Part shown: one piece after another, positions 22,003 to 30,947 of the stretch
Numbering within the stretch: position 1 is the first letter of the stretch
Layout of the letters: every line of letters starts with the position of its first letter
DNA from: Bacteroidales bacterium
GTDB lineage: Bacteria > Bacteroidota > Bacteroidia > Bacteroidales > P3
Direction: 5' to 3'
Length of the DNA stretch: 37,237 nucleotides
Assembly (NCBI GenBank): GCA_017501495.1
Contig: JAFVWV010000085.1
Span: forward strand, 1 to 37,237
Position numbers and translations under genes: made by a program
The notes under the pieces: generated by a model
What the model saw: the letters and a program-made list of their open reading frames with translations, nothing else
Databases searched by the model: none
Told to the model about the DNA's origin: nothing

Positions 22003-23886
22003 TTAGAAATAGATGAACGGCTGCAGGTCGGCGGTGACGAACTGATAGAGCACAAAGGCCGTCAGCACCACGACGATGGCCATGAGCCACAGCGGCATCT
22101 GCGCAAACCAGAGGCGGTAGCGCCGCTTGAAGCGCGAGGGCAGCCAGTGTATGGCCATGCCGATGGCAAAGAGGAGGAACGGCCCCCAATAGTGGCCGAC
22201 AATCTGTGGTATTTGGGCGAGATTCCAATGGCTGCCGATCTGACCCACCATGAGCGAGGCGGTGAGCCACGCCACCTCGTTGGCTTCAGCCGGGTCGAGG
22301 TTGGAACCGCTGCGGAAGAAGAGTCGGGTGAAGGAGATGAAGACAAAGGTGAGCAGGGTGCTCCAGACCACCCAGAGGCGTTTGGTGCCGCGGGCCGGTT
22401 GCGGCAGCAGGTTCAGGACTGTGTAGCCGATGAGGCACACGAGGCTGATGAAATGCAGCATCGAAAGCAGAGGCGTCTGGAAGATGGCCTTCAGTATCAA
22501 CAGCAGCAGCGTGGTCGCCACCAAGGTGGCGATATGCGTGATCCAGCCCTGTTTGTGCCACCACTTATACACCAGGATGCCGAGGCCGTTCAAGCCGCCC
22601 CATGTGATGAAGTTGAACGACGAACCATGCCACATGCCGCCAAGGAGCATAGTGTCCATATTGTTGACATTTGTGCCGAGAGTGCGGCGGTGTCCGGGAC
22701 GGAAGAAATATAGGCCGACGATGACGAGTACGATGAGTCCGGCAGCAATGGCGAAGGCCACGCTGTGCAGACGGAAGGCCGCCACGGCGAGGATAAAGGC
22801 AAGAATGAAGTAGGAGAGGAAGCCCGACGTGCGGTTGCCGCCCAGCGGTATATAGAGATAGTCGCGCAGCCAGCGCGAGAGCGAGATATGCCAGCGGCGC
22901 CAGAAATCGGTGGGATTGGTGGCCTTGTAGGGCGAATTGAAGTTGAGCGGCAGGTAGAAACCCATCAGCATGGCCACACCGATGGCTATGTCGGTATAGC
23001 CCGAGAAGTCGGCATAGACCTGCAGCGAATAGAGCATCAGAGCCGAGAAGTTCTCAAATGGGGTGTAGAGCGAAGGGTTGTCGAAGATGCGGTCGACGAA
23101 ATTGACAGCCAGGTAGTCGCTCAGTACCAGCTTTTTCACCAATCCGTTGACAATCCAGAACACCGCGATGCCGAACTGTCGCCGGCCGAGGAAGAAAGGC
23201 TTGTAGAGTTGCGGCACGAACTGGTCGGCACGCAGGATGGGCCCGGCCACAAGCTGTGGGAAGAAGGCTGTATAGAAACCAAAGTCTAACGGGTTGGAGA
23301 CATGGGCTATCTTGCGCCGGTAGACATCGACAATGTAGCTTATGTTCTGGAATGTGAAGAACGATATGCCGACGGGCAGCAGGATGACGGCAGCATCGAA
23401 GCGGTCGGTGTTGAACACCGCATTGCCCCAGCGTGCCAGATGGTTCACCACGTGGATGTCGGTGCCGAAGGTGGCGTTATAGATGTCGGTGAAGAAGTAG
23501 GCATACTTGAAATAGCACAGCACGAGCAGGTTGATGGCGACACCGATGGCCATCTGCAGTTTTCGGCGTGGTTCGGAGGCGGTGTGGTCCATCCGGATGC
23601 CGAGAATCCAACCCAGCAAGGTGGAGAAGACAAGCAGCAGCACGAAAAGGCCGGAAGTCTTGTAGTAGAAGAGCAGGCTGACAAGGAAGAGGTACCCGTT
23701 GCGGATGACGCGGCGCGTCGGATCCATGCTGCCGTCGGCGCGTGTCTTGGGTTTGCGTCCGGCAATGAGGGTAAAGAAAAGGTAGACAATCAGGAAGAAC
23801 ACCCAGAAATGGATTTGGGTGAAGAGCAACGGGCTGGAGCTGTCGAAGCTGAAAAGTTGGCGGATATATGTCAGCAGGTCTTTCAC
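22003..23886 (-). CDS. MBOAT-family membrane O-acyltransferase (AlgI/DltB-like)
   Basis: 627 residues with many membrane helices. The MBOAT core is clear: PVGISFFTFQNISYIVDVYR (171-190), FFPQLVAGPILRADQF (208-223), YADFSGYTDIAIGVAMLMG (291-309), FWRRWHISLSRWLRDYLYIPLGGNR (from 328, His333) and GGMWHGSSFNFITWGG (from 416, His420, the invariant catalytic His). AlgI, PatA and DltB relatives move an acyl group, usually acetyl, across the membrane onto a partner SGNH protein or glycan. Between GGNR and GGMWHG are about 65 residues with two extra hydrophobic helices, where AlgI-type proteins usually have a short loop. Starts in a 4-bp overlap with the SGNH gene upstream. Confidence 0.92.
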   Translation of the reverse strand: MKDLLTYIRQLFSFDSSSPLLFTQIHFWVFFLIVYLFFTLIAGRKPKTRADGSMDPTRRVIRNGYLFLVSLLFYYKTSGLFVLLLVFSTLLGWILGIRMDHTASEPRRKLQMAIGVAINLLVLCYFKYAYFFTDIYNATFGTDIHVVNHLARWGNAVFNTDRFDAAVILLPVGISFFTFQNISYIVDVYRRKIAHVSNPLDFGFYTAFFPQLVAGPILRADQFVPQLYKPFFLGRRQFGIAVFWIVNGLVKKLVLSDYLAVNFVDRIFDNPSLYTPFENFSALMLYSLQVYADFSGYTDIAIGVAMLMGFYLPLNFNSPYKATNPTDFWRRWHISLSRWLRDYLYIPLGGNRTSGFLSYFILAFILAVAAFRLHSVAFAIAAGLIVLVIVGLYFFRPGHRRTLGTNVNNMDTMLLGGMWHGSSFNFITWGGLNGLGILVYKWWHKQGWITHIATLVATTLLLLILKAIFQTPLLSMLHFISLVCLIGYTVLNLLPQPARGTKRLWVVWSTLLTFVFISFTRLFFRSGSNLDPAEANEVAWLTASLMVGQIGSHWNLAQIPQIVGHYWGPFLLFAIGMAIHWLPSRFKRRYRLWFAQMPLWLMAIVVVLTAFVLYQFVTADLQPFIYF

Positions 23887-25121
23887 TGTTTATCTTTGTA
23901 GGCTTTGTAGGCTTTGATGAGTGCGTTGTAGAACAGATTGCCGACGAGTTGATAGCCTGCAAGAGTGAAGTGTACGCGGTCGGTCTGTGCCAAATCCGCC
24001 TGCCTCCAAAGTTCCATAGAGCGTAGCCCGCCCATTACCTCGAACTGATCCCAGACGGCGCCGTCGGTGTCTTTGGCCAGGCGGTAGAACACCTGGCGCG
24101 CCAGCAGGCCGTTGGGGTTGACATTGTATTTGCGGCGGCCTACCTTGACGTAGCTGTCGTTGTTGGTTATGAAGATGAATGCACAGTCGGGGTTGACGAT
24201 GCGTATTGAGTCCACCAGAGCGAGGTAATTGCGTCGGAAGGCGGCGGTGTCGAAGGTCACGGGCACTGCATCGTTGATGCCAATGCCGAAGACAACCACG
24301 TCGGGACGCAGGAGGCGCAGGTCGCGCACGAAGTTGCGGCAACGCAGATAGTCAGGTACCGAGGCCCCGTTGACACCGATAGAGTGGTAACTTATGCCAG
24401 GATGGTTGTTGCCAAGGTAGATACCGCTGACGGTGAACTGCTGCCCGCTGCGGCAGGGCAGCACCACGGTGAAGGTGTCTACTGTACGGCTAAGGTTGAA
24501 GATATAGCGGTCGGTGCGGTTGTCGATATACGACGGATATATCTCGCGTCCGCCGATGCGCAGGCGCGGCACCACGCCATGCTCCGAATGCCCGAGCAAT
24601 ACCACGCGCGAGGTGGCATAGCTAACCCGCGGCTCGTTCATCTGTATCTCAATCTCAGTCGGCTCGTCGGAGGCCGTCACCGCGATGCCGCAAAGACCGA
24701 GCGGCACCGGGTAGTCTTTATAGACATTGCGTGTGAGCTGCACCTTCTGAGGGCAGTGGACGCGATAGTCGGCAGGGTTGTTGCATTTGGCCGCCGCCGA
24801 ATAAGGAAAAATCATGCCGCGCGGACCTACAAGGTTTGGATTTGCCATCAGCAGGTTGCATCGTACGGTGTTCGTCAGGCTTCCGGCCTGCACGTGCGAG
24901 GCCCCTATATGCACAATGTTCAGGTTGCCTTGTCGGCTTTTTTCCATCGTCCTCCATCGCTCGAAGAATCTCTTCATCTTGGCCGATGAAGTGTCGAAGT
25001 GCAGTGTGTTGGCGCGATAGTTGACAAACTTGTATTGCGGCAAATCCACGGCTTTGGGCTGGGCCGTGGCTGCAATGCCTGCAACAAGCACACACATGAT
25101 GGTTGTTAAAAGTCTTTTCAT
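23883..25121 (-). CDS. Exported SGNH-hydrolase-like protein (second of pair)
   Basis: 412 residues from the ATG at 25121, which gives a clean signal peptide (MKRLLTTIMCVLVAGIAATAQ) and a 4-bp overlap with the gene before it; the longer frame from 25346 lacks a signal. SGNH blocks: VHIGASHVQAGS (block I, Ser75, with GAS in place of GDS), VVVFGIGINDA (block III, G-x-N-D) and TDRVHFTLAGYQLVG (block V, D-x-x-H). A beta-rich carbohydrate-binding-like insert lies between blocks I and III. Beside an MBOAT gene, such proteins usually complete acetyl transfer to, or remove acetyl from, a surface polysaccharide (AlgJ/AlgX, PatB roles). The direction and glycan are not shown by the sequence. Confidence 0.85.
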   Translation of the reverse strand: MKRLLTTIMCVLVAGIAATAQPKAVDLPQYKFVNYRANTLHFDTSSAKMKRFFERWRTMEKSRQGNLNIVHIGASHVQAGSLTNTVRCNLLMANPNLVGPRGMIFPYSAAAKCNNPADYRVHCPQKVQLTRNVYKDYPVPLGLCGIAVTASDEPTEIEIQMNEPRVSYATSRVVLLGHSEHGVVPRLRIGGREIYPSYIDNRTDRYIFNLSRTVDTFTVVLPCRSGQQFTVSGIYLGNNHPGISYHSIGVNGASVPDYLRCRNFVRDLRLLRPDVVVFGIGINDAVPVTFDTAAFRRNYLALVDSIRIVNPDCAFIFITNNDSYVKVGRRKYNVNPNGLLARQVFYRLAKDTDGAVWDQFEVMGGLRSMELWRQADLAQTDRVHFTLAGYQLVGNLFYNALIKAYKAYKDKQ

Positions 25122-26599
25122 CTGCGGCCTCCTTTCTTTCTGCGCCCTTTGCGCACTTTCGCTTTTTTCTTCACGCCCTGTGCTTTCTTCGCTTTCACCA
25201 CGGGCTTTTGTGCCTCGTAGCGTTTTTCGAGCTGATAGAGCTTGTAGCTGTTGCTCAGGGCCTCTGAAAGGCGGTCGCCCATCAAGTCGGCACCTTTCTG
25301 CGAGAAGTGTATGTAATCTTTGCCAGCCAGGCCCTGCCGCGACCATATCGGCATGGTGTTCCAGCCGCCCATGGCATGGTAGATACTCCAGTAGGCTGCA
25401 TCGTGTGCATTGGCTGTGGCAATCAGGCTGTCTATGAGCACAGGTATCATCGGATAAGTCTGCATCTCACCCTTTATGCGCTTGCTCATGTCCGACGGCC
25501 CGATGAAGAGTATTCTTGCTTTCGGACAGCAGCTGTGCAGGTGATCTATCTGCTTGCCGATGGAGCGGCAATATGTCGATATCTGGGCGGTATCTTTGAA
25601 ATAAGGCACCGAGTTGCCACCGAACTGCATAATGATGAGGCCGATGTCCATGGTGGCATAGGATGATGTGAGCAGGTCTTTATTCACCAAGGTGAACTGT
25701 TGTCCGGAACATCCTCGCATTGGTATGTTGTCCACAGCCACACCGCCACTGTCCGAGTCGATGAGCACCGCGTACAAATCGGCGTTACCGCTGATTTGCA
25801 TCTTGAAACCGTCGGTGATGGTGTCGGTCTGCCAGCTGATGATACCAACGCCGTGTTGGCTTGTTTTGTTGTTGTGGCGCTCTTTCTTGTTCTTCAGATT
25901 GGTGATTTCATAATTGAGGCCGCTGCGGTTGTTGCTGATTAATTGTATTCGGTTGAATTTCTTGGCCCGGTTGTCTACCCTGTTGGTGGTGGCTGCTTTG
26001 ACCGTGACGGTGGCGTTCCCGCCTTCGAGACGGAAGCTCTGCATCATCGGTCCATAGTTGCCGTTGCTTTTCACTGCGAGGCTGTCTCCGAATGATGCAA
26101 GGTGTATCAGGTCGCCGTGGTTGCTCTGCTTGACTGTGGTTGTTGGTGTGATGGTGCGGAATGGCAGCATTCCGGGGCCACCACCGCCGAAGGTCTCCTG
26201 CAAGTTCGCCCTCAGACGCGAAGTCATGTGATCCATCTCGATTTGAGAATCGCCGTAGTGCAGCACCCTCACTGTCCGTTTCTGGATGCGAGCTTGTTCC
26301 ATATTGGCCCACATGGAATCGAAATAATTGTGGTTGGGCAGCCAGAAGCGAAGGTCACCGCTGTCGACCAGTTTGGCGTAGTAGTCAACAGAATCCTTAA
26401 GTGTCATGACTGTCGGAACCGTTGTGGTATCGGTGGCAGCGGGCTCTTCTGCCACCTCCTCGCGCAGAAGCGAGTGCAATGTCGGATATCTCAAGTGAAG
26501 TTTCCCGATGCTGATGCCTTCTTCAGGGAAGATGAATGCCGCCAGGGAGAGTACAGCAATGACGGCGGCAACAAATAGTAGTATTTTTCGCGACTTCAT
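25118..26599 (-). CDS. Membrane-anchored SGNH-hydrolase-like protein (first of pair)
   Basis: 493 residues. The N-terminal hydrophobic segment (ILLFVAAVIAVLSLAAFIF) has no obvious cleavage site, so it is probably a membrane anchor. SGNH blocks: RVLHYGDSQIEMDHM (block I, GDS), LIIMQFGGNSVPYF (block III, G-x-N) and GKDYIHFSQKGADLMG (block V, D-x-x-H). The C-terminal about 30 residues are almost all Lys, Arg, Ala and Gly (KAKKAQGVKKKAKVRKGRRKKGGRR), a tail that could bind anionic glycan or phospholipid head groups. It overlaps lpxD and the second SGNH gene by 4 bp each, so all three are translationally coupled. The paired SGNH proteins probably share a surface-acylation job with the MBOAT protein. 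Confidence 0.85.
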   Translation of the reverse strand: MKSRKILLFVAAVIAVLSLAAFIFPEEGISIGKLHLRYPTLHSLLREEVAEEPAATDTTTVPTVMTLKDSVDYYAKLVDSGDLRFWLPNHNYFDSMWANMEQARIQKRTVRVLHYGDSQIEMDHMTSRLRANLQETFGGGGPGMLPFRTITPTTTVKQSNHGDLIHLASFGDSLAVKSNGNYGPMMQSFRLEGGNATVTVKAATTNRVDNRAKKFNRIQLISNNRSGLNYEITNLKNKKERHNNKTSQHGVGIISWQTDTITDGFKMQISGNADLYAVLIDSDSGGVAVDNIPMRGCSGQQFTLVNKDLLTSSYATMDIGLIIMQFGGNSVPYFKDTAQISTYCRSIGKQIDHLHSCCPKARILFIGPSDMSKRIKGEMQTYPMIPVLIDSLIATANAHDAAYWSIYHAMGGWNTMPIWSRQGLAGKDYIHFSQKGADLMGDRLSEALSNSYKLYQLEKRYEAQKPVVKAKKAQGVKKKAKVRKGRRKKGGRR

Positions 26600-27609
26600 T
26601 TCTTTTCCAATTTTTCAAGTCGATCGGCTATTTTCTCTATATTTCTTACAAGGACCTCCACTTTGCGTCGCTTGGATGCTTCCATGGCGGGGCTTCCGAA
26701 TATCTGTATGTCTGATGGTACCGAATGTGTCACACCGCTTTGGGCTCCAATGGTCACTTTGTTGCCGACGGTGATGTGGCCAACCAGGCCGGCTTGGCCG
26801 GCTATGATGCACTCTTCTCCCACTTTGCAGCTTCCTGCGATGCCGACTTGCGATGCCATGGCCGTATTGCGTCCGACTACAACATTGTGTGCCACTTGGC
26901 AGAGGTTGTCGACTTTGACTCCTTGGCACAGGCGGGTAGATCCCATCGTGGCCCGGTCGATACATGTGTTGGCGCCGACCTCTACATTGTCTTCCAGCAC
27001 TACGTTGCCAATCTGGTCGATTTTGTTCCACGAGCCGTCGCCGGTGGGCGCAAATCCGAAGCCGTCGGCGCCGATGACCGCTCCGGCATGGATAATGCAG
27101 TTGCAGCCTATCTCCACGCCTTCGTAGATTTTCACTCCGGCATATATGATGGTGCCGTCGCCGATGGTGCAGTTGTCTCCGATGACGGCGTTGGGGTATA
27201 TCATCACGTTGTTGCCGATCTTGGTGTGCCGTCCGATGACGGCGTATTGTCCGATATAGCAGTGCTTGCCCACCTTGCTTCCGCGTCCTACGCTGCTCTT
27301 CCACGAGCGTCCGCGAGGCGGTTTGGTGCGTTCATTGAACGTGTGCAGCAGGATTGCTACAGCCATATAGGGGTTGTCGACGCGTATCAGCGTCGAACCG
27401 ACCGGCTGTTCGGGCACGAAGTCTTTGCGCACGATGACTATCGATGCTTGTTGTTCGTAGATGTAGTGTGTGTATTTTGGATTGCCAAGGAAGGTGATAC
27501 CTCCTTCGCAGCCTTCTTCTATTTTGCACGGTTTCCACACCTTGACGTTCTCGTCGCCTTCGATGGTGCCATGTACCTTGCGTGCCAGTTCTTTTGCTGT
27601 CAGTTGCAT
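26596..27609 (-). CDS. lpxD: UDP-3-O-acylglucosamine N-acyltransferase
   Basis: Third step of lipid A synthesis: adds a hydroxyacyl chain from ACP to UDP-3-O-acyl-glucosamine in the cytoplasm. An N-terminal uridine-binding domain (about 1-100, with ITFLGNPKYTHYIYEQQASIVIV) is followed by a left-handed beta-helix of hexapeptide repeats (about 105-300), then a C-terminal helix (VEVLVRNIEKIADRLEKLEKK). Catalytic His241 sits in NLCQVAHNVVVG, and HAGAVIGADGFGFAPTGDGSWNKIDQIG matches the acyl-chain/UDP region. At 337 residues it is full length. It is preceded by lptC (7 bp) and followed by SGNH genes instead of the lpxC/fabZ gene often found next to it in the phylum. Confidence 0.92.
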   Translation of the reverse strand: MQLTAKELARKVHGTIEGDENVKVWKPCKIEEGCEGGITFLGNPKYTHYIYEQQASIVIVRKDFVPEQPVGSTLIRVDNPYMAVAILLHTFNERTKPPRGRSWKSSVGRGSKVGKHCYIGQYAVIGRHTKIGNNVMIYPNAVIGDNCTIGDGTIIYAGVKIYEGVEIGCNCIIHAGAVIGADGFGFAPTGDGSWNKIDQIGNVVLEDNVEVGANTCIDRATMGSTRLCQGVKVDNLCQVAHNVVVGRNTAMASQVGIAGSCKVGEECIIAGQAGLVGHITVGNKVTIGAQSGVTHSVPSDIQIFGSPAMEASKRRKVEVLVRNIEKIADRLEKLEKK

Positions 27610-27616
27610 TGTCTAT

Positions 27617-28165
27617 TCAGTCTTCAAATTCGATAATACCCCGTTGACGGATAATCTGCATGTTTTCCATACGCTGGTCGCTTGTGAAACCGTCGCCTAT
27701 TGTCATCCGTTTCCCGTTTTTGGCCCGAACCGGATGGTCGGAGTAGATGCGGTCTTCCGAGGCGTTCCAGATGAGGTCTTGCAGGTATATTGTGTCGCCG
27801 TTGCGGAAGTCGATTACTACCACGCTGTCGGTGGCTTTCATGATGTCGCGGTCGTCGAACGACACGGCGTATCCAGCTTCTATGCTTGTCTTCACCATGC
27901 GTTCGTTGTCGTAGAAGCGCAGCTGGACGCGGCGTTTCGTCGAGCTGCGGTAGACGGTTTTGGGACGCGGCTTGTCGTACTTCTGTATAAGCGGAGCGTC
28001 AAGCTCTATCTGGAGCTTGGCGTACTCGCTGCGGCGCACGTGTGCGTCCCACATCTCTTGTATGGCTGAGTCTGTGCGGTCCTGAGGGAGCATGGCTTTG
28101 TCGTTATGACATGCCGCCGTCAGGACCGCCAGAGACATTGCCGTGGCTATCTGCCTGATGTCCAC
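27617..28165 (-). CDS. lptC: LPS export protein LptC-like lipoprotein
   Basis: 182 residues. The N-terminus MDIRQIATAMSLAVLTAACHND carries a lipobox-like LTAAC, so it is probably a lipoprotein anchored in the inner membrane. The body is LptC-like beta-jellyroll: YAKLQIELDAPLIQKYD ... VQLRFYDNERMVKTSIEAGYAVSFDDRDIMKATDSVVVIDFRNGDTIYLQDLIWNASEDRIYSDHPVRA...GKRMTIGDGFTSDQRMENM, the pattern of Bacteroidetes LptC proteins that hand LPS from the LptBFG transporter to LptA. It abuts the TPR gene upstream with no gap and lies 7 bp before lpxD, in keeping with an envelope operon. Confidence 0.82.
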   Translation of the reverse strand: MDIRQIATAMSLAVLTAACHNDKAMLPQDRTDSAIQEMWDAHVRRSEYAKLQIELDAPLIQKYDKPRPKTVYRSSTKRRVQLRFYDNERMVKTSIEAGYAVSFDDRDIMKATDSVVVIDFRNGDTIYLQDLIWNASEDRIYSDHPVRAKNGKRMTIGDGFTSDQRMENMQIIRQRGIIEFED

Positions 28166-29521
28166 TTATCGGGTTCTTACGGTAGTGGTGACGCCGATCC
28201 ATCCGGGGATGGTGAAACTCTTGCCGTTTTCAAGTCCGGCCATGAAGGCGTCGGTCTTGGTGGGATAGTGGGCGGCGTAGGTGCTGATGCTCTTGTTGCA
28301 GGCTTCTACGTTGGCCTCCGAGGGGTCGACGCTTTTGGCGCGGTTCAGGGCGTCGACGGCGGCCCAGTAGACGCTGCGTCCGCCGATGTTGTCCTCGCTG
28401 GCGCTCGAGGTGCTCGAAGCATAGAGCATGGCTATCATGCGGTAGGGGTCGCCTTTGGTGATGTCGGCTGCAGCGGCGTTGTTGAAGGCCGTGCGTGCGG
28501 CGCTGAAGCTCTTCAGGTTGTAGTAGGCTGTGCCGAGCAGCATATAGGCTTTGTATTTGTCCTTGTCGGCCAGGTCTTTCAGGGCATCGTTGATGTATTT
28601 GACGGCGTCTGAGTACTGCTTCTTTCTGTCGGAGATGCACATCTGGCCCATACGCAGGGCTGTGGTGGCGCTGGGCTCCAGGCGGTAGAGGTTCTCTGTG
28701 GCGCGGAAGAAGAGGTCTTCTTCGGTGCAACCCTTGCGCATCATGATGCCGGTGATTTTTTTCAGCAGTTCGACGTTCTCTGGGTCGGCCTCGAACTTTT
28801 TGCTGTAGATGTCGACGAGTTGGTCGCATGTGGCGTAGGGCGAGAAAGCGGCCTCGACGCCGGCTATGTAGCCGCGTATGGTGGCGGCCTTGACGCTGTC
28901 GGCGGCGTTCTTCTGCAGTTCGTCTTCCAGCAGGTCGCTGGCTATGTCGTAGTTGTCGACCACCAGGGTGGGTTCGGCATAGCCGGCGCGTACGTAGTTG
29001 ATGGTGGCCTCCATGTATTTCACCAAGTAGGCGGCTTCAAGGTCGTCGCCACCGATTTTCACTGCCTCGGCATAGAGGGCGTAGTAGCGTTGCAGACCAT
29101 CCTCTTTCAGTATCTCTTCCAGTTCGTTGGCTTTTTTGGCTGTGTATTTGGCTGCTTCGCCATAGGTGGCTATGCGTTTGTCGTACATGGCCATCAGCTC
29201 TTCGATATAGGCGTCGCGCTCTTCTTTAGTGGTGGCTTTTGCTATTTTGACTTTCATGATGTTGGCCCCGTTGATGTAGAGGTTTTTGCTCTGCTTGGGG
29301 CATTTGGCCACTATGGTCTGCCAGTATGGATAGGCCTCTTCCAGGTAGCGCACGTCTTTGCTGGCTTTGTACTGTTTCACGTTTTCTTGGTAGAGCGACA
29401 CGGATTCGAGGGTTGCCTGCATTGTAGCGTCGTCGCAGCCCCAGTCGCGGGTTTGTGCTGCGGCGGGTGTTACGGCTGCCGCGAGCAGCATTCCAATCGT
29501 CAATGTTTTGAGTGTTTTCAT
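28166..29521 (-). CDS. Exported tetratricopeptide-repeat protein
   Basis: 451 residues with signal peptide MKTLKTLTIGMLLAAAVTPAAAQ, then an all-helical body rich in TPR-like helix pairs, clearest near the C-terminus (YSDAVKYINDALKDLADKDKYKAYMLLGTAYYNLKSFSAARTAFNNAAA). The N-terminal part (YLEEAYPYWQTIVAKCPKQSKNLYINGANIM) is also helical and typical of this Bacteroidetes periplasmic family. Probably a scaffold for envelope assembly; the partner is not known. It lies between an outer-membrane protein gene and lptC, a gene order I recall from other Bacteroidales. Confidence 0.8.
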   Translation of the reverse strand: MKTLKTLTIGMLLAAAVTPAAAQTRDWGCDDATMQATLESVSLYQENVKQYKASKDVRYLEEAYPYWQTIVAKCPKQSKNLYINGANIMKVKIAKATTKEERDAYIEELMAMYDKRIATYGEAAKYTAKKANELEEILKEDGLQRYYALYAEAVKIGGDDLEAAYLVKYMEATINYVRAGYAEPTLVVDNYDIASDLLEDELQKNAADSVKAATIRGYIAGVEAAFSPYATCDQLVDIYSKKFEADPENVELLKKITGIMMRKGCTEEDLFFRATENLYRLEPSATTALRMGQMCISDRKKQYSDAVKYINDALKDLADKDKYKAYMLLGTAYYNLKSFSAARTAFNNAAAADITKGDPYRMIAMLYASSTSSASEDNIGGRSVYWAAVDALNRAKSVDPSEANVEACNKSISTYAAHYPTKTDAFMAGLENGKSFTIPGWIGVTTTVRTR

Positions 29522-29588
29522 TGCTATCGTGATTTTTTAGTTTTATCTCTTTTGGGTTTAGTACGTCTTTTGGGCGTTTTATTGCTTT

Positions 29589-30947
29589 TTAGTTGTATTT
29601 GCGTTTGGTGAACCAGCGCTCGCAGCTGCTGACGCCGATGCCCACGGTCATGCAGTCGCGGCGCAGTATGTCTATGTCGCCCATGCTGCTGTAGCCCACG
29701 CTGAGGGTGAGCAGCGAGCGGCCTTTGCGCATCGGCAGGCTTATGCCGGCACCGATGCCCCATGAGTCGAGTTTGTGGTCTGTGCCGTCGATGGTCAGCC
29801 GCATGGCGTTTTGTTCAATGTGCGCGCCGAGGCTCCAGCTGATGCGCCCCCAGTAGGAGGAGGCGTCCATGTCGCCTGTGCGCTCCAGGCCGAGCGCATA
29901 TCGGCTTGTCGGCCCGTAGTCTATGGCGTTGGTGCCGAAGATGGCGTGGGCCGTGTCTTCGGTATATCGCATTCCGCTCCATGAAGCGAAGGTGGCGTCG
30001 AGCGAGAGCGTCCAGCATTTGTCGTATTGCAGGCTGAGGCCGACTCCCACGCTCTGCGGCTGCTCCAGACGGCTGCGGAACTCGGGCTCTTCGCCGCGGG
30101 CGGGGAAGATGGTGTCTATCAGGCTTTCGTCGCTGGTGGAGTAGGTGTAGATGAGGGCCATGTCGCCGACGGTGAGGTCCATATACGGCTTGTAGGTGAG
30201 GCCGGCACCGAGCGTCAGTTTTTCGCCGAGCTCCTGCCACATCTGCACACCGAAGTCGAGCACCACGTTGCTCACCTTGGTGCGTTTGTAGCGGCGCGAG
30301 TTGATGTAGTAGGTCGAGTCGTTGCCCATGAAGCGGTAGCTTATGGCGCGTTCTACACGGCCTGTGAGGTAGCTCACGTTGAATCCGGCCTGCAGGCGGG
30401 TGCTTTTGCCCGCCGGTATGTTGAATGCCGACCCTACGAAGACCTGGCTTGCGCCGCCCGTCCCGTCGTAGATGGTTTTCATTGTGCCGTAGCCGTCGCC
30501 CCGCTGCACCGACACCGACGAGTAGTCCATCGAGCTGTAGGGCATCAGTCCGGCTCCCACTTTCCACCAGCTGGTGACGGGCATGCCGATGGTCAGGTAG
30601 CCGATGTTGCCGTCGGCGTCGGTGGCGCTTTGGCTGCCGCTGCTCAGGCGGCTGGTCTGTATGTTCAGCCCCATGTCGAATACGAAGCTCTGGCTTTCGA
30701 TGGAGGCGTAGGAGGCTGGGTTGAAGGGGTTGATGTAGTTGTTGCCGGCCCGGGTGATGATGGCGCCAGAGCGTTGTGCCACGGGCATCGTGTAGGGCAG
30801 GTCGCTCAGGCCGATGCCGAATTGCGAGAAGGGCATGTTGAAGCCGTTCTGTGCCTCTGCCGTCCCCGCAAGGCTCATGATGCCCACGAGGCCCGCCAGG
30901 AAGGCTCTCCTGACCAATGGCAGCGTTATGTCTTTGTGTTTACTCAT
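29589..30947 (-). CDS. Outer-membrane beta-barrel protein (FadL/OmpP1-like fold)
   Basis: 452 residues. The signal peptide lies within MSKHKDITLPLVRRAFLAGLVGIMSLAGTAEAQ; then a plug-like start (NMPFSQFGIGLSDLPYTMPVAQRSGAIITRAGNNYINPFNPASYASIESQSFVFDMGL) and long barrel strands (IGYLTIGMPVTSWWKVGAGLMPYSSMDYSS, TRLQAGFNVSYLTGRVERAISYRF, LTLGAGLTYKPYMDLTVGDMALIYTY). The layout recalls FadL-type transporters of hydrophobic compounds, but this is from fold pattern only and the substrate is unknown. The start overlaps the coaX stop by 8 bp. Confidence 0.78.
   Translation of the reverse strand: MSKHKDITLPLVRRAFLAGLVGIMSLAGTAEAQNGFNMPFSQFGIGLSDLPYTMPVAQRSGAIITRAGNNYINPFNPASYASIESQSFVFDMGLNIQTSRLSSGSQSATDADGNIGYLTIGMPVTSWWKVGAGLMPYSSMDYSSVSVQRGDGYGTMKTIYDGTGGASQVFVGSAFNIPAGKSTRLQAGFNVSYLTGRVERAISYRFMGNDSTYYINSRRYKRTKVSNVVLDFGVQMWQELGEKLTLGAGLTYKPYMDLTVGDMALIYTYSTSDESLIDTIFPARGEEPEFRSRLEQPQSVGVGLSLQYDKCWTLSLDATFASWSGMRYTEDTAHAIFGTNAIDYGPTSRYALGLERTGDMDASSYWGRISWSLGAHIEQNAMRLTIDGTDHKLDSWGIGAGISLPMRKGRSLLTLSVGYSSMGDIDILRRDCMTVGIGVSSCERWFTKRKYN

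Noticed and set aside
25122..25346. N-terminal extension of the second SGNH protein
   Set aside because: It would overlap the first SGNH gene by over 200 bp, and has no signal peptide; the start at 25121 gives both a signal peptide and an ATGA junction.
29589..30947. PorP/SprF-type T9SS partner protein
   Set aside because: The N-terminal and strand pattern do not look like PorP/SprF, and it is in the lptC-lpxD operon, away from the type B substrate.
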